Notes under the pieces: model-generated
Told to the model about the DNA's origin: nothing
The model's input: the letters and a program-made list of their open reading frames with translations, nothing else
Database searches by the model: none
Made by a program: the position numbers and the translations under genes
Shown here: piece by piece, positions 34,714 to 43,006 of the stretch
Position numbering within the stretch: the stretch's first letter is position 1
How the letters are laid out: each line of letters begins with the position of its first letter
Assembly: GCF_900101885.1 (NCBI RefSeq)
Contig: NZ_FNAN01000001.1
Location: 1-64,000 of the forward strand
Source of the DNA: Dyadobacter soli
GTDB lineage: Bacteria; Bacteroidota; Bacteroidia; Cytophagales; Spirosomataceae
Length of the DNA: 64,000 nt
Direction: 5' to 3'

Positions 34714-37368
34714 TCATTCGGCAAGGTACTGCCGCTTGGTAATGCCGAGCTTCTTGATTTTCGAATGCAGGGTAGTGGCGGGCATACCGAGGTATTCGGC
34801 AGCGCCGCCGCGGCCCGCGAGCTTCCCGCGGCAGCGTTTGATGGTCTCTATAATATGAATGCGTTCCACGTCTTCCAGCGTGCCCAGCATGGCCATCGAT
34901 GCCGTTTCCGCACCCGCGTTTTTATTGGGAAGATAAACCTCCCGTATCATCGGCTCGGTCGACAGCAGCACGCACCGTTCCATGAGGTGTTCGAGCTCGC
35001 GCACGTTGCCCGGCCACGGGTAACTGGTGAGCTCGTGCAGTACTTTGGGCGAAATCTTCTTCACTTTCCGGCCCGTAGCCTTGCTGTAACGGTCCACAAA
35101 CAAATGCGCGAGCGGTATAATGTCGTCGCGGCGGTCGCGCAGGGGCGGGAGGTGGATCGGGAACACATTGAGGCGGTAATAAAGATCGGAACGGAAGCGG
35201 CCCGCTTTCACTTCCTCTTCCAGGTCGCGGTTGGTGGCCGTGATAATGCGGACATTCACTTTGACGGTCGTTTTGCCGCCGATCCTTTCCAGTTCTTTTT
35301 CCTGCAAAACGCGCAGCAACTTTACCTGCGCTTCCAGCGGCATTTCACCGATCTCGTCGAGGAAAAGCGTGCTGTTATCCGCCAGTTCGAACTTCCCGAT
35401 CCGGCGTTCCAATGCACCGGTAAATGCGCCTTTTTCATGGCCAAACAATTCACTTTCAATGAGATTGGCAGGCAATGCCGCGCAGTTGACCTTAATCATC
35501 AGCTTGTCCTTGCGCGGCGAAGCGCTGTGTATTGCCCTGGCGATCAGCTCCTTGCCGGTCCCGGTTTCGCCGGTAATGAGCACCGTCGAATTCGATTCCG
35601 AAACGAGGCTGATCAGGTCGTATACCTGCTGCATTTCCGGCCCGCTGCCGACGATTTCGTTGAAATTGTAAGTCCTTTTAATCTGCTCTTTCAACTGGCT
35701 GTTCTCCATTTCGAGCATTCTTTTGTAAGCCAATATCTTTTCATTTGCCTGAATGTTGGCGATGGCCGTGGAGATTTGCGAACAAATGCCTTGCAGGAGC
35801 TCGCATTTCGGGTCGTCGGTAAGTAGCCAGAGCGTGCCGAGGTCGGCCTGGGCGCTGCGGAGCGGTGCGGCGAATATGTATTTAAGGCCTGTTTGCGCCC
35901 AGAGTTGCACGAACGGGTTGTTGGGGCAGTTTTCCAGTTCCTCGGTTATTTTCAAAATTACGTGGTCTTCGGCGGCCAGGACGCGGGCGGCGATCGGTTC
36001 GTCTATGGTATTGGAAGCGGCCACCAACGCGTCGAATTGTTCAAGTGCGTTTTCGAAAAGCATTCGGTCGTACATGAACGGTTTTAAAGTAACATTGTCG
36101 TCCCCGATCAGGTTGACCATCGCCAGCTTCACATTCACCACGCGGCTCAATACTTTGAAAACTGCATTTTTCAGATCCTCTTTGGTACGGACGCGCGCTA
36201 CTTCATTGCTGAATCCCAGCAGGAACGTCTTCTCGCGCTCGCGCTCGACAATTTCCTCGGCAGCCAGCACATTCGATAATGCGATCGAAATCTGTGAACC
36301 GATTGCTTGCAAAAGCGACAGATTGGCCTGCTCGATGCCCAGCCAGAGCACGCCCAGCGTGACATCGCCATTCCGCAATGCAATGCCCACCATCGTTTTC
36401 AGTCCCATTGATTTCCATACAAACAGGTACTGGCTCGCAATGCCCCGCCTGATCTCGGCGTCGACATTGACTTGCAAGGGGATGCTGCTGTCGAGCACGC
36501 GGTCCTGCAAGCCATCGTAAATCGGGACCTGGCCCTGGGTCATTTCGGTGATCTCGGCCTCGGTGGCATTGGTGACCCCGAGGTCGTATACGTAGGTCGT
36601 CATGGTCTCGTGGTCGGAGTTGATCCGCCGGATACTGAACCCACGCAGGAGATTGAACCGCACGAGCGTCGCATGGACCGCATCGGAGAGCTCCTCCCGT
36701 GTGCGTACAGCCGCGAGGCCGATGCTGCATTCGAGCAGGACCTCGTTCATCCATTCCTTTTCCCTGACCTCGTCGTTCTTGATAATGTTGGTAACCGCGC
36801 TGGAAATCTGCGGCGCGATGCCTTCTATAATGCTGATGAATTCGTCGGTAATGCTGCCGGGGCGATCCGTGTACATATGCAGGAAGCCCATGGTTTCATT
36901 TTTGCTTTTCAGGGGCGTCATGAGGATCTCCCGGATGCCCCTTTCATAGTTGATCCGCAGGAAAGTAGGGCTGCCCGGCAGGTCCATGACATCTTCCATC
37001 TGGTACAGAACCGGCTTGCCGGCATCGAGCACCGCCTCGATAAAATCGCCGCTCAGCGGGAAATCCGAATCGACCAGCGTGGCGTAGGACGGGTGCGTCT
37101 GGATGGGCGACGACATCGGGTCGAGCAAAAACGGCCGGTACGACGTCCGCTCGGGGTCGATCAGCGTTACAATCGTGTGTTTGAAATAAAAGAGGTTTTT
37201 AATACGTGAAGAAAACAGGACGATCAGGTCGTTCTTGTCGCGGATTTGCGTGATATCGTCGCTCAGGTCGAGCAATATCTTGCGCTGCTTTTCCAGGAAC
37301 TCCTTGGTTTCGAGGTCCTTCGGTAGCGTAGCCTGCAAATCGTTCCCGTTTTGATTGGTTGCTTTCAT
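34714..37368 (-). CDS. Sigma-54-dependent activator with three GAF domains
   Basis: This 884-residue regulator has three consecutive GAF-type regions (about 30-195, 205-370, 380-545). An AAA+ domain follows with Walker A GETGTGKE near 600, GAFTGA near 643 and Walker [12 protein letters not shown]; the Fis-like helix-turn-helix at the C-terminus reads [24 protein letters not shown]. It has one more GAF region than the paralogue at 29325-31406, while AAA+ and DNA-binding parts are nearly identical. No receiver or PAS domain is present. It follows the X2 gene and is probably co-transcribed from the sigma-54 promoter at 38407-38422, so it would be self-activated. Confidence 0.92.
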   Translation of the reverse strand: MKATNQNGNDLQATLPKDLETKEFLEKQRKILLDLSDDITQIRDKNDLIVLFSSRIKNLFYFKHTIVTLIDPERTSYRPFLLDPMSSPIQTHPSYATLVDSDFPLSGDFIEAVLDAGKPVLYQMEDVMDLPGSPTFLRINYERGIREILMTPLKSKNETMGFLHMYTDRPGSITDEFISIIEGIAPQISSAVTNIIKNDEVREKEWMNEVLLECSIGLAAVRTREELSDAVHATLVRFNLLRGFSIRRINSDHETMTTYVYDLGVTNATEAEITEMTQGQVPIYDGLQDRVLDSSIPLQVNVDAEIRRGIASQYLFVWKSMGLKTMVGIALRNGDVTLGVLWLGIEQANLSLLQAIGSQISIALSNVLAAEEIVEREREKTFLLGFSNEVARVRTKEDLKNAVFKVLSRVVNVKLAMVNLIGDDNVTLKPFMYDRMLFENALEQFDALVAASNTIDEPIAARVLAAEDHVILKITEELENCPNNPFVQLWAQTGLKYIFAAPLRSAQADLGTLWLLTDDPKCELLQGICSQISTAIANIQANEKILAYKRMLEMENSQLKEQIKRTYNFNEIVGSGPEMQQVYDLISLVSESNSTVLITGETGTGKELIARAIHSASPRKDKLMIKVNCAALPANLIESELFGHEKGAFTGALERRIGKFELADNSTLFLDEIGEMPLEAQVKLLRVLQEKELERIGGKTTVKVNVRIITATNRDLEEEVKAGRFRSDLYYRLNVFPIHLPPLRDRRDDIIPLAHLFVDRYSKATGRKVKKISPKVLHELTSYPWPGNVRELEHLMERCVLLSTEPMIREVYLPNKNAGAETASMAMLGTLEDVERIHIIETIKRCRGKLAGRGGAAEYLGMPATTLHSKIKKLGITKRQYLAE

Positions 37369-37512
37369 GTTTGGATGTGGTTGCCAGCCCGTGGGTTACC
37401 GGCAAAAGCGCCGGGTCCGTGACGGAGGCAGTTATACGAATTTAATAAAAGTCGGAATGCAAAAAGGCTACCCGGTAAGGAGCAGCCACTGACAAGCGGT
37501 GACTTGCCGCAT

Positions 37513-38376
37513 TCAAATATCGCCGGCCCAATCGGCCAGAAAGCGCAATACTTCCTGTTTTTCAGGAACCTTGCTGCCCTCCGCCACCGAGCCCGACGTG
37601 GCGATGCCAAGCGCCAGGGATTGCGTCGCCCCCATGCCGTTTTTCAGGCCCAATGCATAGCCTTCGATGAAGTTTGCGCGCTCGTATGCATTATGTGTAT
37701 GTGCGGGCACGGGCGGACGTGTGAGGTCGAAGTACGAATCCTGCATGAGCAGCACCCCGTGGTTTTCGGAGTAAATGATAAGCCGGTGGATGTCAAGCGT
37801 CTGGAAAATAGCGCGGTAACGCCCTCTCGCGTCCGGGTCTTGCGTGTCGAACTCCGGCACGGACTTTCCGCCGAACAGTATCGACCATAGGCCCCAGGCT
37901 TCCCGCTCTTCCAGCGCGAGTGTCACATGGCCGCTGCGCGTGAAGCTGCCCATTACGTCGAGGATTTCATCTACCTCAAAGAAATGGCTGTCGGCAGGAT
38001 TACCGAGGTAGAAAATAAACTCCCAGTCGTCGCGTGCGAGCGGCCGGATTACGTCGGCGAGCAGGCCATACCAGAGATCGGCAGCCTGATGCACGTCCGT
38101 CCATTCGGAAAATGGAATGACAGGGCTGCGTGAAAACAGCTCTTTGAGCGCCTCAATACCGGTTTTGGAAACAACATCCCGCCATTTAGCTGGCTGAGAA
38201 TCGCCGGCCACATGATCCTGGCCGGCCCGGATCCCCATCGATTGCAGCAGGCGGGCGTCGTTTTCGGAGACGGGATCGGGTGCGAAATCGGTTTCGCGGA
38301 GCTGGGCTGAGGCTTGTGAAGCCGAATGCAGCATCGTGCGCACGGCATCGTCCGGGATAGTTTGGCGGTTCATCAT
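37513..38376 (-). CDS. Unknown protein X2, paralogue of X1
   Basis: This 287-residue protein of unknown family shares a core with the 355-residue X1 (28159-29226): LWYGLLADVIRPL, WEFIFYLGNP, FFEVDEILDVMGSF, GHVTLALEEREAWGLW, YRAIFQTLDIHRLIIYSE and FIEGYALGLKNG all have counterparts. It lacks the first part of X1 and has no signal peptide or membrane helix. It precedes the second GAF-AAA-Fis activator by 144 bp. Conserved pairing in two loci suggests it senses or transmits the same kind of signal. The two adjacent Met codons at the start make the exact start uncertain. Confidence 0.75.
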   Translation of the reverse strand: MMNRQTIPDDAVRTMLHSASQASAQLRETDFAPDPVSENDARLLQSMGIRAGQDHVAGDSQPAKWRDVVSKTGIEALKELFSRSPVIPFSEWTDVHQAADLWYGLLADVIRPLARDDWEFIFYLGNPADSHFFEVDEILDVMGSFTRSGHVTLALEEREAWGLWSILFGGKSVPEFDTQDPDARGRYRAIFQTLDIHRLIIYSENHGVLLMQDSYFDLTRPPVPAHTHNAYERANFIEGYALGLKNGMGATQSLALGIATSGSVAEGSKVPEKQEVLRFLADWAGDI

Positions 38377-38406
38377 GTTGCATTACGGATAGGATGCTCT
38401 CAGAGA

Positions 38407-38422
38407 GACAATACCTATGCCA
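38407..38422 (-). promoter_or_regulatory. Sigma-54 promoter of X2 and the second activator
   Basis: Read on the minus strand the sequence is TGGCATAGGTATTGTC, with a good -24 half and a weaker -12 half (TTGT). Transcription should start near 38396, 20 nt before the gene. The activator site is 77 bp upstream. The weak -12 lowers certainty but the fixed geometry supports it. Confidence 0.72.
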
Positions 38423-38470
38423 AAAAGTTAATATGATGATTATCAATGCGGTCATTGATATAACCCCTGG

Positions 38471-38527
38471 AAAAAGACACGATATTTCGTCAAACCCCGG
38501 ATTAGTTACGAAATACCGTAAGCACTT
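38471..38527 (-). promoter_or_regulatory. Upstream activator site 3 (inverted repeat)
   Basis: Half-sites AAAAAGACACGATATTT (38471-38487) and, on the minus strand, AAGTGCTTACGGTATTT (38511-38527) face each other around 38499. The inner 11 bp arms (38480-38490 with 38508-38518) match at 10 positions. The centre is 77 bp upstream of the -24 box at 38422. Confidence 0.82.
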
Positions 38528-38556
38528 TTCGTGGTTAATCTAAATCCCGGAGCCGC

Positions 38557-38862
38557 TCAGTGCGATGCTTCCGCACAGTGGAACGTCGTGTCGCGCAAGG
38601 TGTCGAGGTCCTGGTCGATCGAGACAAAATGGGCGCATTTACAGCCCACCCGGATCAGCACGTTCAGAAAATCCAGTTCCGTGCCTGCGTGGCTGCTGTG
38701 GCAAAGTATCAGCACGTCGCCCTCGTTGAGGCTGTCTATCAGGCGCATCAGACCCGCATTGCTTCCCGCTTCCGATTCTTTGATAATTTGATGGCAGCCT
38801 GCCATTTGAAGTTTTTCCAAAAAAATGTCTTCCGCGCCGTAGGGCAAGTACCCGATAAACAT
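38557..38862 (-). CDS. Resolvase-like N-terminal domain without catalytic serine
   Basis: This 101-residue protein aligns by eye with the catalytic-domain fold of serine recombinases: MFIGYLPYGAEDIFLEKLQMAGCHQII, EAGSNAGLMRLIDSLNEGDVLILCHSSHAGTELDFLNVL. The catalytic serine normally found in the opening GY(A/V)RVST segment is absent (GYLPYGA here) and there is no DNA-binding domain. It is therefore unlikely to recombine DNA and may be a structural or regulatory derivative. It ends 30 bp before activator site 3 and is transcribed toward it. Confidence 0.6.
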   Translation of the reverse strand: MFIGYLPYGAEDIFLEKLQMAGCHQIIKESEAGSNAGLMRLIDSLNEGDVLILCHSSHAGTELDFLNVLIRVGCKCAHFVSIDQDLDTLRDTTFHCAEASH

Positions 38863-39024
38863 GCTATAACCTGATGATGAGGCATTAAAAGTAGGGGATA
38901 CCGGAGCCTTGGCCGACTCATATCGATTAGAAAAAAATTAAAACCTTTGATCCTACCGAAATATTGATAATATTTCTGAGAACGTTCATGCGTTTCCGAC
39001 AACTCCTCTAACAGCACCCATAAC

Positions 39025-39498
39025 ATGAATTTGAATGACATCCGGGCCGAACTGGTCACGAAAACCGAGCGCAAAATCCAGGAAATGAAAGCCAGAAGCA
39101 TTATCCTGCCCGAACGACGGGCCGATATGTGCGAGCTTTGCGACCAGCTTTCGCAGGAAATTTATGACTTCGCCGTCAATACCGCATTCCAGATCGCCGA
39201 CCGCAACCACCTCCGCGGCCGCGTAGCCAACCTGCTCGACGAATTGCACGAAGACATCTACGCCCTTACCAACGGCGCACTGGACATCATCGTCTCCGCC
39301 TCGACACGCGGTCCGGGCGCAAGCCATACCCAGGAGCAGCAACCAACCGGGAAGAAGCGCCGGATATTCCGTACCCCGCCAAAATTCTTTCAGTTGGTTT
39401 ATAGCTGGTTTAAGGGCTTGCGGAGTCAGGACTTTTTGGATCTGCTGAAAGTCAAACGCCCCTCCGACTCGGTGACGACATGCAAATTGTCATCCTGA
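39025..39498 (+). CDS. Hypothetical protein (157 residues)
   Basis: The protein is not recognised. The first 90 residues are predicted helical (IRAELVTKTERKIQEMKARSI, MCELCDQLSQEIYDFAVNTAF) and the C-terminal part is basic (KKRRIFRTPPKFF). There is no signal peptide. Its last 73 bp overlap the end of the convergent toxin-like gene at 39426-39833. Codon use looks genuine, but the overlap leaves some doubt about the true 3' end. Confidence 0.5.
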   Translation: MNLNDIRAELVTKTERKIQEMKARSIILPERRADMCELCDQLSQEIYDFAVNTAFQIADRNHLRGRVANLLDELHEDIYALTNGALDIIVSASTRGPGASHTQEQQPTGKKRRIFRTPPKFFQLVYSWFKGLRSQDFLDLLKVKRPSDSVTTCKLSS

Positions 39499-39833
39499 AT
39501 CGCATCCGCGGTCTCATTAATCAAAATTTTCTCGAAGGCAGTGGACAACGATTGTTTGCCCAACGAACCGGTTTTTGGATAAACGTAGGATAGGTAAACC
39601 GCATCTTTGGATATGTAGGCGTAGAAATAGGTGCGAAAGCCGCTGCTTCCCGCCAGACGCTTCTTGATCACTTTTTTATCGCCGGTACCAATGATCACAG
39701 CACCATGCATGATCTGTGCCGACGTGCCCTTGAAAAAAGCTGAAATAAGAGCTTCGGGAAGTGACTTGTATGAATTGTTTTTCAGCAAAATTTCATATTC
39801 ACTTTTGAAGCGGTCGGTGCAATATATCCGCAT
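39426..39833 (-). CDS. RelE/HigB-like toxin candidate
   Basis: This 135-residue protein begins MRIYCTDRFKSEYEILLKNNSYKSLPEAL and continues with KKRLAGSSGFRTYFYAYISKDAVYLSYVYPKTGS, the strand order and the R-x-Y/F pattern of RelE-fold ribosome-associated toxins. Its start codon immediately follows the stop codon of the upstream gene (TAAATG, no gap), a spacing frequent in toxin-antitoxin pairs. Residues needed for RNA cleavage cannot be confirmed by eye. A regulatory RelE-like protein without toxicity is the main alternative. Confidence 0.55.
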   Translation of the reverse strand: MRIYCTDRFKSEYEILLKNNSYKSLPEALISAFFKGTSAQIMHGAVIIGTGDKKVIKKRLAGSSGFRTYFYAYISKDAVYLSYVYPKTGSLGKQSLSTAFEKILINETADAIQDDNLHVVTESEGRLTFSRSKKS

Positions 39834-40280
39834 TTAGAGAGAGAATAGGCGATTGGCAGAATCAACGAAATCCTTATCGGCCGGGCGGCTGAAAAAGTAA
39901 CGTTCTACGTCCTGGATTACCTCTCCGAAATCCTCTATTCGCCCGACGAGCATATCGTAATATTCTTCGGAAATTTCATTCCGGAATTTTCTGGCAGTAT
40001 CGGATAGCAATTGTTTAAAGAAAGAAATCGAGCCGATCATGCCATTTATCTTAGGTAGCTCTGCCTCCGAAACTTGCTGATGTGTAAGCTCTTCTGATAC
40101 ATAAATCATTGCATCCAACCCCTTTATGAGCATTTCGACGACATCGACCGGACGATATTTCGGATAGTTGGCGTCACCCTCCGAACCCAGAAAAACGTTG
40201 CGGATATTGTAGCTGATTTCGTCAAGCCTGTCCCTTGCTTCATCCACTCCATCGACCGATATATTTTCGAAGCTAACCAT
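39834..40280 (-). CDS. Partner of the toxin-like protein, possible antitoxin
   Basis: This 148-residue acidic helical protein (MVSFENISVDGVDEARDRLDEISYNIRNVFLG) contains no helix-turn-helix that I can recognise. Its stop codon is contiguous with the start of the 135-residue RelE-like gene, so the two should be translated together. By position it is the candidate antitoxin, but it is longer than most and unlike known antitoxin families. ATG 40280 is preferred to an upstream in-frame start at 40379, which would add 33 poorly conserved-looking residues. Confidence 0.5.
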   Translation of the reverse strand: MVSFENISVDGVDEARDRLDEISYNIRNVFLGSEGDANYPKYRPVDVVEMLIKGLDAMIYVSEELTHQQVSEAELPKINGMIGSISFFKQLLSDTARKFRNEISEEYYDMLVGRIEDFGEVIQDVERYFFSRPADKDFVDSANRLFSL

Positions 40281-40556
40281 ATGTATGTGTGGTAATTTGG
40301 TTGAAATGCTACCAGATAACACAAAGCTATATTTTAAAAATTCATTCTGAAAAAAATCTGTGAAAACCGTTACTAGCAAAGTCGTTGGGGTAATCTTTTA
40401 CCGTGCAGCCACGGACGATCGCGTCCGATTTCGAACAGGTTAATGGTTGTAATGTTTTGATTACCAATATATTGTTGAAATGGCATGCATTTGTTAGTGC
40501 TTGCCCGGACCGAGATCCTTTTTCCGCTGCCCGATCAGGGCCCAAATGCAGACACC

Positions 40557-42959
40557 ATGCTCAAAAACTATCTGAAAATCGCCTTCCGGAATCTGACGAA
40601 GCATAAGGCTTTCAGTTTCATCAATATTTCCGGCGTATCGCTGGGGTTGACTTGCTTTTTGTTGCTTGCCCTTTATGTGAAGGATGAGCTCGCGTATGAT
40701 CGTTTTCACGAGCATGCCGACCGCATTTACCGGATGAACCGTACCTTCCTGGCCAATGACGGTACCGAATCGCTTCGGCTCGGGCATGTGGCGCCGCCGT
40801 TTGGGCCGCTCGTGAAGCAGGATTTTCCGCAGATAGAGCAGGTGGTAAGGATACTTGAAACCGACGCGTTGATCAGGTACGGCGAAAACAAGTTCTCCGA
40901 AGATCAGGTGTTTGCGGCGGAAGCCAATATTTTCAAGGTTTTCAGTTTTAAAATAGACCGGGGAAATCCCGACAAGGCGCTCGAAAATCCTTTTTCGATC
41001 ATGTTTTCGAAGCCGATGGCGGAGAAGTATTTCGGGAAAGAAGATCCGGTCGGGAAAGTGGTGCGTATTGAAAATCAGTATGATTACACGGTGACCGGCG
41101 TTTTTGAGCCGCTTCCGGCGCAGTCGCATTTTCATCCCAACTTCCTCATTTCCTTCTCGACCCTGAACGACGACCGCATTTACGGCGCGGAGGGGCTTCG
41201 TTCCAACTGGGGCAATAATTCATTTTCGACCTTTCTGCTACTGCCGAAGCATTATGATCCGAAAAGGCTGACGGCATCATTTCCCGCATTTCAGAACAAA
41301 CACATTGAAACCAATGCATCGAAATACTCGGTGCTGACGCTTACCAGGCTCACCGACATTCACCTGCGCTCGCACCTGGATTCCGAGATCGAGGCGAATG
41401 GCGATATTCAGTATGTGTACCTGTTCTCGGCGATCGCGGTATTCATTCTGCTGATCGCCTGCATTAACTATATGAACCTTGCAACGGCCAAATCCGCCAC
41501 CCGTGCGAAGGAAGTGGGTATGCGGAAGGTGATAGGTGCGGTGCGCACGCAGCTGGTCAACCAGTTTCTGAGCGAATCCATTATCCTGGTCGTGATTTCG
41601 GTGGTGCTGGCCTTTACTGCGGTGATGCTATGCCTGCCGCTCTTCAATAATTTTACCCAAAAACAGCTTTCCGTTTCCGCATTGCTCGACCCCACTTTTC
41701 TGGCGATCCTCGTGGGCATTACCGTGTTCACAGGGTTGGTAGCGGGCAGTTATCCGGCCTTTTTCATGACGGGCTTTCAACCAATCGCGGTTTTGAAAGG
41801 TAAAATTGCTTCGGCCCTTAAAAACGGGAAGCTGCGCCAGACGCTCGTGGTGGCGCAATTCGCGATCGCCGTTACGCTGATCATCAGCACGACGGTCGTG
41901 TATAACCAGATGCGTTACATTCAAAATTATAAGCTGGGCTATGCCAAAGATCAGGTGGTGATTTTTGGCATGCCCGACGACTCGACTACCGACGTGGAGG
42001 CGATCCGGCAGCGTTTCAAAGAGCATGCGGGTGTGCGCGAGGTAGGGCGTTCGTCACGCGTTCCCTCGGGCCGGTTGCTCGATTCCTGGGATGCCTACGT
42101 GATGAAGGGTGATTCAATGGCGCCTACCGAGATCAATATCAAATCGCTCTCCGTGGATGAGGATTTTATTCCAACTTACCAGATCCATATGGCCGCGGGC
42201 CGCAATTTCTCCCGCCAGCATCCGACCGACCGCACCGAGGGCTTCGTACTCAATGCCACCGCCGCCCGTTTGCTGGGCTGGAAAAATCCGGAAGACGCGA
42301 TCGGCAACCGTTTTGGCTATGGCAAAATGCGGGGGCAGATCATCGGCGTCACCGACGACTACCATTTCGAATCGCTGCACCAGAAAGTGGCGCCTATCGT
42401 GATGATGTACCAGCCGGGCAGGCTCGGGCGTGTGTCAGTACAGGTAGCGGGCGGGGATATCCAGGGCGCGGTCGCGCACCTTGGCTCGGTGTGGAAGCAA
42501 CGTTTCCCCGAGGTGCCTTTCCAATACGAGTTCCTCGATCAGCGCTTCGGCGAGCTTTATGCGCGGGAAGAAACGCAGCAATTGCTGTTCGGCATTTTCG
42601 CGGGCATTGCCATCCTCATTTCCTGCATGGGGCTGCTGGGGCTTTCAATGTTCATGGCGGAGCTGCGGACAAAGGAAATCGGCGTCAGAAAAGTGTTGGG
42701 CGCGTCGGTACCGAGCATTGTGGGGCTGCTTTCGAGGGATTTTCTCAAACCCGTCGTGATTGCCATTCTGATCGCGTCGCCCATTGCCTGGTACGGCATG
42801 AAAAACTGGTTGCAGGATTTCGCCTACCACACCGATATCCGCTGGTGGGTGTTCGTACTGGCCGGCGTTTTGTCGATCGCCATTGCATTGTTTACAGTCA
42901 GTTTCCAGAGCATGCGCGCAGCGTTAATGAATCCGGTGAAAAGTTTGAGAAGCGAGTAA
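40557..42959 (+). CDS. ABC transporter permease, MacB/FtsX type
   Basis: This 800-residue inner-membrane permease has the same double MacB_PCD-FtsX build as the one at 14699-17113: MLKNYLKIAFRNLTKHKAFSFINISGVSLG at the start, NYMNLATAKSATRAKEVGMRKVIGAV near residue 310, and MAELRTKEIGVRKVLGASVPSIVGLLSRDF near 700. A second periplasmic domain lies in between. No ATPase gene adjoins. ATG 40557 gives the family start; the longer frame from 40485 adds 24 unrelated residues. The sulfatase gene follows 47 bp downstream. Confidence 0.9.
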   Translation: MLKNYLKIAFRNLTKHKAFSFINISGVSLGLTCFLLLALYVKDELAYDRFHEHADRIYRMNRTFLANDGTESLRLGHVAPPFGPLVKQDFPQIEQVVRILETDALIRYGENKFSEDQVFAAEANIFKVFSFKIDRGNPDKALENPFSIMFSKPMAEKYFGKEDPVGKVVRIENQYDYTVTGVFEPLPAQSHFHPNFLISFSTLNDDRIYGAEGLRSNWGNNSFSTFLLLPKHYDPKRLTASFPAFQNKHIETNASKYSVLTLTRLTDIHLRSHLDSEIEANGDIQYVYLFSAIAVFILLIACINYMNLATAKSATRAKEVGMRKVIGAVRTQLVNQFLSESIILVVISVVLAFTAVMLCLPLFNNFTQKQLSVSALLDPTFLAILVGITVFTGLVAGSYPAFFMTGFQPIAVLKGKIASALKNGKLRQTLVVAQFAIAVTLIISTTVVYNQMRYIQNYKLGYAKDQVVIFGMPDDSTTDVEAIRQRFKEHAGVREVGRSSRVPSGRLLDSWDAYVMKGDSMAPTEINIKSLSVDEDFIPTYQIHMAAGRNFSRQHPTDRTEGFVLNATAARLLGWKNPEDAIGNRFGYGKMRGQIIGVTDDYHFESLHQKVAPIVMMYQPGRLGRVSVQVAGGDIQGAVAHLGSVWKQRFPEVPFQYEFLDQRFGELYAREETQQLLFGIFAGIAILISCMGLLGLSMFMAELRTKEIGVRKVLGASVPSIVGLLSRDFLKPVVIAILIASPIAWYGMKNWLQDFAYHTDIRWWVFVLAGVLSIAIALFTVSFQSMRAALMNPVKSLRSE

Positions 42960-43006
42960 ATTCTATGGATTTACTATATTGAGCGGAGATCGCAATATAG
43001 CAATTC

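Noticed and set aside
40467..40500. TGGCATGCATTTG before the second MacB-like permease as a sigma-54 promoter
   Set aside because: The TTG element is one base too close to GG, GC is missing, and no activator half-sites lie about 77 bp upstream.
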